Source: an uncultured Roseburia sp. (GTDB taxonomy: Bacteria; Bacillota; Clostridia; Lachnospirales; Lachnospiraceae). From it: a DNA stretch of 11,142 bases. The stretch lies in contig CANODN010000047.1 of the NCBI GenBank assembly GCA_947564765.1, positions 1-11,142 on the forward strand, read 5' to 3'. Below the pieces are notes generated by a model. The model was not told where the DNA came from. It saw only the letters and a list, made by a program, of their open reading frames with translations, and made no database searches. The position numbers and the translations under genes were made by a program. Positions 6,973 through 11,142 of this stretch are shown here, in pieces. How positions within the stretch are numbered: position 1 is the first letter of the stretch; every line of letters starts with the position of its first letter.

Positions 6973-7503
6973 TCAGCTGCACATCAGAGAAGCCAGAAAG
7001 ATACTGGCGGCGATACCGCTTAACGTAGCAAATAATGCACCGGGAAGAGTAAAACGTGTCTTTTTTACATGCACATGCATAAAATAAATACTCATCGTAT
7101 AGAAAATCGTTTCCGTGCAGCTCATCATAATAGAGGCCGAAAGACCGATAAAAGAATCGGTACCGTAAGTTTTAAACAAATCCAAAAGCAGCCCGGTGGC
7201 TGCAGAGGAAGAAAACATTTTTACAATAGCGGCAGGAATCAGTTCTGTTGGAAAATGAAGGGGACCTGTCAGTTTTTTTAAAATTTCCGAAAGAAAATCA
7301 AAAAATCCGGAGGCGCGCAGAATACCTACGGCAGTCATCAGTCCTACTAAAGTAGGAAGTATGTCAATTACCGTAAAAAATCCGTCTTTTGCCCCTTTTA
7401 AAAAATCCTGATAGACATTTTGATGATTTAAAAGTCCGTAGGCAACAATCAGAAAAACAGTGAGCGGAATGATAGATTCGGATAAAAATAATAAAAACTG
7501 CAT
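6973..7503 (-). CDS. spmB: Spore maturation protein B
   Basis: SpmB is an integral membrane protein of the nucleoside-recognition/Gate-domain family, needed with SpmA for full dehydration of the spore core. Started at 7503 the protein has 176 residues, almost the same as Bacillus subtilis SpmB. Recognisable blocks are IIPLTVFLIVAYGLL (11-25), VYQDFLKGAKDGF (30-42), ILPTLVGLMTAVGILRASG (48-66), PAAIVKMFSSSAATGLL (90-106) and SCTETIFYTMSIYF (128-141). The ATG at 7503 follows TGGAG by five bases. The frame is open further upstream (in-frame ATG at 7559 and others), but that extension would run into the divergent gene and does not match the family. A CATATATT box (7531-7538) resembles a sigma-E -10 element, but no matching -35 was found. 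spmA, usually adjacent, is not present. Confidence 0.9.
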   Translation of the reverse strand: MQFLLFLSESIIPLTVFLIVAYGLLNHQNVYQDFLKGAKDGFFTVIDILPTLVGLMTAVGILRASGFFDFLSEILKKLTGPLHFPTELIPAAIVKMFSSSAATGLLLDLFKTYGTDSFIGLSASIMMSCTETIFYTMSIYFMHVHVKKTRFTLPGALFATLSGIAASIFLASLMCS

Positions 7504-7584
7504 ATATATGCTCCAGGGTGTTTTCTTTTCAATATATGATACAAACAAATAATCCATGAAAATAATTAAAACAGGAGAGATACA

Positions 7585-8514
7585 ATGATATATAATAATG
7601 TTTTGGATGCAATCGGACATACGCCGATTGTACGGCTGAATCGGATGAATCGTCCGGACAGTGCAGAGGTTCTGGTCAAATTTGAAGGATTAAACGTAGG
7701 GGGTTCCATTAAAACCAGGACAGCATATAATATGATACTGGCTGCAGAAAAAATGGGGCTTGTACATAAGGATACGGTAATTGTGGAGCCCACCAGCGGC
7801 AATCAGGGAATCGGGCTTGCTCTTGTGGGAGCTGTGCGGGGATATAAAACCATTATTATTATGCCCGATTCCGTCAGTGAAGAGCGCAGGCTTTTAGTAA
7901 AACATTACGGTGCTGAAGTAAAGCTAATCCACGACGCCGGAAACATCGGAGAATGTATTGAAAAATGTTTACAGACTGCCCTTACAATGGCCAAAGAAGA
8001 TCCAAACGTATTTGTTCCCCAGCAGTTTGAAAATCCCAATAATATCAAGGCGCACAAGCATCATACTGCCCTTGAAATTTTAGAGCAGGTGGCAGGTCCG
8101 ATTCACGGGTTTTGCTCCGGAATCGGTACAGGCGGCACCATTACCGGAATCGGCGAAGTATTAAAGGCACAGAATCCGGATATTTTAATCTGGGCAGTGG
8201 AGCCGGAAAACGCAGCAATTCTGGCCGGAGGTACGATTGGAACCCATATGCAAATGGGAATCGGCGACGGCGTGATTCCTCAGATTTTAAATCAGAATAT
8301 TTATGAGGATATCTATATTGTAAGCGATGAAGAGGCCATTCAGACAGCCAAAGATCTTGCACGGCTGGAGGGCATTATGTGCGGGATTTCCAGCGGTACC
8401 AACGTAGCTGCAGCGCTTAAAATGGCAGAAAAATTGGGCAGCGGAAAAACAGTTGTAACGGTTCTGCCAGATACGGCGGAGCGTTATTTTTCCACGCCTT
8501 TATTTGAAGATTAG
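7585..8514 (+). CDS. Cysteine synthase-family PLP enzyme (O-acetylserine sulfhydrylase-like), variant active site
   Basis: This 309-residue cytoplasmic protein is a fold-type II PLP enzyme of the CysK/CysM/CBS group and by homology would make cysteine from O-acetylserine and sulfide. The PLP lysine is K43 in NVGGSIKTR; the phosphate-binding loop is GTGGTITG (181-188), and the ring-nitrogen Ser lies in CGISSGT (266-272). Length matches CysK. Two loops differ from the usual form: the lysine is followed by T rather than D (canonical GGSVKDR), and the substrate-carboxylate loop is TSGNQG (70-75) instead of TSGNTG. The downstream QFENP block is normal. The ATG at 7585 follows AGGAGA. It is transcribed away from spmB across an 81-base gap and shows no cysE, sulfur-transport or T-box/S-box element. 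It may be a distinct subgroup with another nucleophile or acceptor, so a gene symbol is not given. Confidence 0.85.
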   Translation: MIYNNVLDAIGHTPIVRLNRMNRPDSAEVLVKFEGLNVGGSIKTRTAYNMILAAEKMGLVHKDTVIVEPTSGNQGIGLALVGAVRGYKTIIIMPDSVSEERRLLVKHYGAEVKLIHDAGNIGECIEKCLQTALTMAKEDPNVFVPQQFENPNNIKAHKHHTALEILEQVAGPIHGFCSGIGTGGTITGIGEVLKAQNPDILIWAVEPENAAILAGGTIGTHMQMGIGDGVIPQILNQNIYEDIYIVSDEEAIQTAKDLARLEGIMCGISSGTNVAAALKMAEKLGSGKTVVTVLPDTAERYFSTPLFED

Positions 8515-8573
8515 AGATACCCGGTATCTTTTATGCGTGGAAAAAATGCAAAGTACAGCAGAAAGGAAATGCT

Positions 8574-9122
8574 ATGGAGTTTATCACACAACTGGACGGA
8601 GCCGTTTTACTGTGGATACAGGAATATCTCCGCAAAGATTTTCTGAATCCGATTATAACCTTTATTACAAGTCTTGGCGATGCAGGCTGGTTTTGGATTT
8701 TGCTGTCAGCTCTTTTGCTGTTTACAAAAAAATACCGCAAAATCGGACTTACGGGACTGCTCGCACTGTTCATTGGGTTTTTGATTACAAATCTCTGGCT
8801 GAAAAATATGGTGATGAGAGTGCGTCCCTATGAAGTCGTCGAGGGGTTGACACTGATTGGAAGAAAAGCCCACGACTTTTCTTTTCCCTCCGGTCATTCT
8901 ACCGCTTCTATAGCGGCGTCCACCGTTTTTCTTATGATGATGCCAAAAAAATTTGGAATAGCGGCGTTTTTGCTTGGGATTTTTATTTGTTTTACACGAT
9001 TATACATCGGCATACATTATCCGACGGATGTGCTGGCAGGAATGGTCATAGGCTTTGCAGCAGCCTTTCTTGCTGTTTGGATTGTGAAAAAGAAAGATCC
9101 TTCGTTTGAAAAAATTTCATAA
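8574..9122 (+). CDS. PAP2-family membrane phosphatase, probably undecaprenyl-diphosphatase (BcrC-like)
   Basis: This 182-residue polytopic membrane protein belongs to the PAP2 (type 2 phosphatidic acid phosphatase) superfamily. Its likely role is dephosphorylating a lipid such as undecaprenyl pyrophosphate on the outer face, recycling the carrier for wall synthesis. The three-part active site is complete: KNMVMRVRP (K77, R84, P85), PSGH (105-108, catalytic His108), and TRLYIGIHYPTD (R142, H148, D152), with Thr in place of the usual Ser in the third motif. Hydrophobic segments are at about 37-51, 58-75, 109-123, 127-141 and 152-171. The start follows GAAAGGA by six bases. It lies 59 bases after the cysteine synthase-like gene with no convincing terminator between, so read-through is possible. 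BcrC and general PAP2 lipid phosphatases cannot be told apart by sequence alone. Confidence 0.87.
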   Translation: MEFITQLDGAVLLWIQEYLRKDFLNPIITFITSLGDAGWFWILLSALLLFTKKYRKIGLTGLLALFIGFLITNLWLKNMVMRVRPYEVVEGLTLIGRKAHDFSFPSGHSTASIAASTVFLMMMPKKFGIAAFLLGIFICFTRLYIGIHYPTDVLAGMVIGFAAAFLAVWIVKKKDPSFEKIS

Positions 9123-9134
9123 TATAGAAAAGCA

Positions 9135-9184
9135 AGAAGGGACTATCAGAAATGTTATCTTTCTGACAGTCCCTTCTGTTTTTA
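9135..9184 (+). terminator. Long hairpin terminator, probably bidirectional
   Basis: An 18-bp stem with one mismatch (9135-9152 with 9160-9177) is followed by GTTTTTA on the plus strand. It lies 12 bases after the PAP2 stop. On the minus strand the same hairpin follows the small gene ending at 9193 and is followed by TGCTTTTC, so it probably stops both converging transcripts. Confidence 0.88.
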
Positions 9185-9192
9185 TGATGCAC

Positions 9193-9381
9193 TTATGCAT
9201 TAAATGAATCGGTTTTAACGGGTGGATTTTGATATAATTTGCGTTCGATAAATCTTTTTTCGATTGCAAGTTGCTTTTTGACAGATTCAATATCATTATC
9301 TTCTGCAATCAATTCGAGTCGTTCTACCAGTTCAAGCTGATCGAGCAGATAACCATTGTATTCTTTTTCATTTATTGGCAT
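9193..9381 (-). CDS. Small unrecognised protein (62 aa)
   Basis: A 62-residue protein beginning MPINEKEYNGYLLDQLELVE. It is highly charged, without hydrophobic segments, and the middle (about 12-50) looks like one or two amphipathic helices with regular leucines, possibly a short coiled coil. The last ten residues look disordered. An AGAGGTG site ends seven bases before the ATG. It lies 45 bases downstream of the S1-domain gene on the same strand with no hairpin between, so the two are probably cotranscribed and end at the shared terminator at 9135-9184. No Pfam-type domain or function is recognised. It could be a small adaptor or regulator, or a relic of a mobile element; the good ribosome binding site and clean spacing make it likely to be real. 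Confidence 0.6.
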   Translation of the reverse strand: MPINEKEYNGYLLDQLELVERLELIAEDNDIESVKKQLAIEKRFIERKLYQNPPVKTDSFNA

Positions 9382-9426
9382 ACTGCTTCACCTCTCTGTT
9401 CCATAAAAATGTGTATTTGTAATGTG

Positions 9427-10368
9427 TTATGCATCCAGCTTAATGTTAGCAAGCAGTGATCCAAGGCTTGTAGAAGCAGATTCATGGGATACGAATTCTT
9501 CTACACTCTTATCAATGGCATCTGCTTCGGTATCCGCCATTTCCTCTTCCAATACACGCATGCTCAGGCTGATTTTATTATCGTTGGTATTTAAAATCTT
9601 TGCTTTTACACTTTGTCCGACCTTCAAAACCTCTCCGGGTTTCTTAATTCTTCTGGTACAGATCTGTGAAATATGCACCAGGCCGCTCAAACCGTTGCCG
9701 ATATTGACAAATGCGCCGTAAGGCATAAGGCTTTCTACCGTTCCTTCCACTACAGTGCCTGGTACCAGCATAGAGATTTTATGATTGTGCTCTTCTTCCG
9801 CTTTTTCCCGTTCAATTACTTTTGCAGAAAGAACAAGCTTTTTCTGGCTCTGGTCAACGGTAATTACCCGAACCTCCACATCCTTTCCAAGCCATGGATT
9901 ACAATCTTCCACATAATCAAGGCTCAAATGGGAGGCCGGAATAAATCCCCGGATTCCTTCCAGATAAGCAATGACGCCGCTGGGAACAATGCCTTTGATA
10001 CGAACCTTTAAATTGGTGCCTTCCTCTAAATACTGATTCAATTTCTCCCATGCAAGTACATCATTGGCATCTTTTCTGGAAAGCAAAAGGTTGCCTTCTC
10101 CGTCATCCATACGGATAATCGTAGCTTCTAACGTATCTCCTACCTGAACCGATTCCATCAGATTAAAGTCCGGATCGCTGCTGATTTCCTCTGCCTTGAT
10201 GATGCCGGGAGCATAATACTTAAGATCCAGTGTAACATCTTCTTCTGTAACTGCAATTACCGTGCCGGTGATAATGTCTCCTTCGGATAATTTGCGGAAA
10301 GAAGCTTCCAGCTCATCCTTATAGTCGTTCATGGATTCCGTTACCTGCGTTGTTGTTTCCTCTGCCAT
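9427..10368 (-). CDS. S1 RNA-binding domain protein (ribosomal protein S1-like, three repeats)
   Basis: A 313-residue RNA-binding protein with three consecutive S1 (OB-fold) repeats: about 28-98 (EGDIITGTVIAVTEEDVTLDL ending in LLLSRKDA), 115-184 (EEGTNLKVRIKGIVPSGVIAYLEGIRGFIPASHL ending in KLVLSAK), and 202-272 (VPGTVVEGTVESLMPYGAFVNIGNGLSGLVHISQI ending in KISLSMR). The third repeat is closest to the S1 consensus. Firmicute S1-like proteins usually carry about four repeats, so this is a short version. The ends are acidic and probably flexible. It likely binds mRNA at the ribosome or acts as a general RNA-binding factor. I chose the ATG at 10368, eight bases after AAGGAG; the GTG at 10377 overlaps that site and would add only three residues. 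An extended -10 promoter lies just upstream. Confidence 0.88.
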   Translation of the reverse strand: MAEETTTQVTESMNDYKDELEASFRKLSEGDIITGTVIAVTEEDVTLDLKYYAPGIIKAEEISSDPDFNLMESVQVGDTLEATIIRMDDGEGNLLLSRKDANDVLAWEKLNQYLEEGTNLKVRIKGIVPSGVIAYLEGIRGFIPASHLSLDYVEDCNPWLGKDVEVRVITVDQSQKKLVLSAKVIEREKAEEEHNHKISMLVPGTVVEGTVESLMPYGAFVNIGNGLSGLVHISQICTRRIKKPGEVLKVGQSVKAKILNTNDNKISLSMRVLEEEMADTEADAIDKSVEEFVSHESASTSLGSLLANIKLDA

Positions 10369-10405
10369 TTTACACACTCCTTCTGTTTTGTTTTTCTATG
10401 GGCTT

Positions 10406-10411
10406 ATTATA
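10406..10411 (-). promoter_or_regulatory. Extended -10 promoter element of the S1-domain gene
   Basis: On the minus strand the sequence reads TGCTATAAT, an extended TGn plus a perfect TATAAT (10406-10411), 37 bases before the chosen ATG. No good -35 is present at the normal distance, which is common for extended -10 promoters. Confidence 0.55.
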
Positions 10412-10419
10412 GCATATAA

Positions 10420-10749
10420 GAGGTCTTTGAGAAACAAAATCATTTATTTTATAATAATTTTAGAATCAAGGATAAAAATTTTCATTACGAGGCATATATA
10501 TCGGATCATGGGAATATAATAGATATCAAAACAGATAGAAGAGCGTATTCTATCCAAAAAAGCCATATAAAAGATGTTTTTCTAAAGGAAATCAGATACG
10601 GCGGAAAGTGGCTGGATGTTATAGGATACCGCTTGATTGTCATCGCAGATAAAAAATACAGATTCGATTCCGTATGGCTGGACAAAGAAAAGGAGCAAAA
10701 GAAAGCCGAAATGGAACGGTTTTTGCAGTTGTTTAAAAGTTTAATTTGA
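10420..10749 (+). pseudogene. Start-less open frame, probable 5'-truncated gene remnant
   Basis: Frame 1 is open for 109 codons from just after a TAA (10417-10419) to a TGA (10747-10749). It has no ATG or GTG start that could serve, and the first TTG is only at 10633. From about 10465 it reads like a real protein, for example SIQKSHIKDVFLKEIRYGG and GYRLIVIADKKYRFDS, ending in a charged helix that finishes MERFLQLFKSLI. The strand-rich body with a terminal amphipathic helix resembles a bacterial PH-like domain, but I would not assign a family. The N-terminal part seems lost where the frame meets the promoter of the oppositely oriented S1 gene. The TGA overlaps the -35 box of the tRNA promoter. 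The minus-strand frame across the same region (10506-10784) is less protein-like. This accounts for most of the roughly 420 bases between the S1 gene and the tRNA. Confidence 0.5.
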
Positions 10750-10774
10750 CAATCTTTATAGAAACGGCTATAAT
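10746..10774 (+). promoter_or_regulatory. Full-consensus sigma-A promoter of the tRNA-fMet gene
   Basis: Perfect TTGACA (10746-10751) and perfect TATAAT (10769-10774) are separated by exactly 17 bases. Initiation would fall near 10781, leaving a leader of about 17 bases. The -10 box sits inside the palindrome GGCTATAATAGCC (10766-10778). Confidence 0.9.
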
Positions 10775-10797
10775 AGCCATGCATGAAAAGAGAATAG

Positions 10798-10871
10798 CGC
10801 GGGGTGGAGCAGTCTGGAAGCTCGTCGGGCTCATAACCCGAAGGTCATAGGTTCAAATCCTGTCCCCGCAA
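10798..10871 (+). tRNA. Initiator tRNA-fMet (anticodon CAT)
   Basis: This 74-base cloverleaf has anticodon CAT at 10832-10834. The acceptor stem CGCGGGG/CCCCGCA (10798-10804 with 10864-10870) has a C-A mismatch at the first pair. The anticodon stem TCGGG/CCCGA (10825-10829 with 10837-10841) carries three consecutive G-C pairs next to the loop. Both features are the hallmarks of an initiator rather than an elongator Met tRNA. The T-arm is visible as GGTTCAAATCC. The 3' CCA is not encoded (TTA follows discriminator A10871), so it must be added after transcription. It is a single tRNA gene with its own promoter and terminator. Confidence 0.96.
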
Positions 10872-10879
10872 TTAAAAAG

Positions 10880-10921
10880 CATGATTGCAGATGTTTTTAT
10901 CTGATGCAGTCATGTTTTTTT
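10880..10921 (+). terminator. Terminator of the tRNA-fMet gene
   Basis: A 10-bp stem CATGATTGCA/TGCAGTCATG (10880-10889 with 10905-10914, one wobble) is followed by seven T. It begins nine bases after the tRNA. Confidence 0.88.
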
Positions 10922-10951
10922 GTTCTTTAAAAAATTTTAAAAGATATTCCA

Positions 10952-10980
10952 TGTTTTTCTTAATGAAAAAAGGGTATGAT
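10952..10980 (+). promoter_or_regulatory. Possible promoter of the VanZ-like gene
   Basis: TATGAT at 10975-10980 is a fair -10 box. A weak TGTTTT lies 17 bases upstream at 10952-10957. The position, 30 bases before the start codon, is suitable. Confidence 0.35.
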
Positions 10981-11010
10981 TTTAGAAAACAATGGGAGGA
11001 TTTCGTATTT

Positions 11011-11142
11011 ATGAAAGAAAACAGACAACGTAATTTGACAAGAGGGTTATTATTGATCTATCTTTTGGTTTTAACTTGGATTATTCTGTTCAAAATGCAG
11101 ATAAATCTATCCTATATAGGCAGCATGGGATATCGGAACATC
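11011..11142 (+). CDS. VanZ-like family membrane protein, N-terminal part
   Basis: The first 44 residues of a gene that continues past the window end. It begins MKENRQRNLTRGLLLIYLLV. A basic N-terminus leads into a hydrophobic segment (about 12-28), followed by ILFKMQINLSYIGSMGYRNI. The pattern of a first membrane helix ending in W-I-I-L-F-K, then a short polar stretch with S-x-x-x-x-x-G-Y-R-N-I, is typical of VanZ-like proteins of clostridia, membrane proteins of unclear function named after the teicoplanin-resistance accessory gene. Nothing else from a vancomycin cluster is seen, so resistance should not be inferred. The ATG follows GGGAGGA (10994-11000) by ten bases. Confidence 0.75.
   Translation, partial: MKENRQRNLTRGLLLIYLLVLTWIILFKMQINLSYIGSMGYRNI

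Noticed and set aside
7504..7584. Riboswitch or T-box controlling the cysteine synthase-like gene
   Set aside because: Only 81 bases separate it from spmB, with no terminator hairpin, no S-box or T-box core and no specifier-like structure.
7504..7620. Longer N-terminus for spmB (in-frame starts at 7559 and 7620)
   Set aside because: The extension would overlap the cysteine synthase-like gene, lacks a ribosome binding site and is not found in SpmB proteins. The ATG at 7503 has a site and gives the family length.
8515..8529. Palindrome AGATACCCGGTATCT followed by TTTT after the cysteine synthase-like gene
   Set aside because: As a hairpin it has only a 5-bp stem with a 5-base loop and a short T run. 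It is too weak to call a terminator with confidence.
10506..10784. 92-codon minus-strand frame beginning upstream of the tRNA
   Set aside because: It is the antisense of the protein-like plus-strand remnant at 10420-10749, and its start lies inside the tRNA promoter region.
1..11142. CRISPR array, defence island, prophage or biosynthetic cluster
   Set aside because: No regularly spaced repeats, integrase, phage structural gene or cas-like gene is seen. The TylF-like domain stands alone without pathway partners.
11011..11142. Glycopeptide-resistance locus suggested by a VanZ-like gene
   Set aside because: VanZ-like proteins are common in clostridia outside resistance clusters, and no vanH, vanA, vanX or two-component genes are visible in the window.

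Overview
The window reads as the chromosome of a low-GC, spore-forming Firmicute, most likely a Lachnospiraceae (Clostridium cluster XIVa) member. The reasons are A/T-rich intergenic DNA, strong AGGAGG-type ribosome binding sites, sigma-A promoters, a SpmB spore-maturation protein, a YaaH/SleL-type GH18 enzyme on a copper-amine-oxidase-like stalk, an Rpn-type PD-(D/E)XK 'transposase', and a VanZ-like protein. The genus call is inference from protein character only.

Layout. 1-430: 3' end of an unrecognised gene, possibly frameshifted, with its terminator. 429-2279: a promoter, a membrane-anchored GH18 glycosidase and its terminator. 2331-3282: an Rpn/PDDEXK_2 nuclease gene bounded by a 9-bp inverted repeat and followed by a second, identical 45-bp copy of the terminator after the GH18 gene. 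3315-5699: a complete polar amino-acid ABC transporter operon (lipoprotein, permease, ATPase) with its own promoter and terminator. 5708-6904: a two-domain protein joining a class I SAM methyltransferase to a TylF/MycF-like O-methyltransferase. 6973-7503 (minus): spmB without spmA next to it, divergent from 7585-8514, a cysteine synthase-family enzyme with two altered active-site loops. 8574-9122: PAP2 phosphatase, probably undecaprenyl-pyrophosphate phosphatase-like, ending in a long hairpin terminator. 9193-10368 (minus): a three-repeat S1-domain RNA-binding protein followed by a 62-residue protein. 10420-10749: an open frame without a start codon that looks like a decayed gene. 10746-10921: an initiator tRNA-fMet with a full-consensus promoter and a terminator. 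11011-end: N-terminus of a VanZ-like membrane protein.

Most of these are independent housekeeping or envelope transcription units, each closed by a hairpin terminator. The only clear multigene operon is the amino-acid transporter. Several genes concern the envelope or spore (GH18, SpmB, PAP2, VanZ-like), but nothing shows that they work together. I see no CRISPR array, defence island, prophage or biosynthetic cluster. The best candidates for something unusual are the terminator duplication around the nuclease gene, the fused double methyltransferase, the variant cysteine synthase and the start-less gene remnant.
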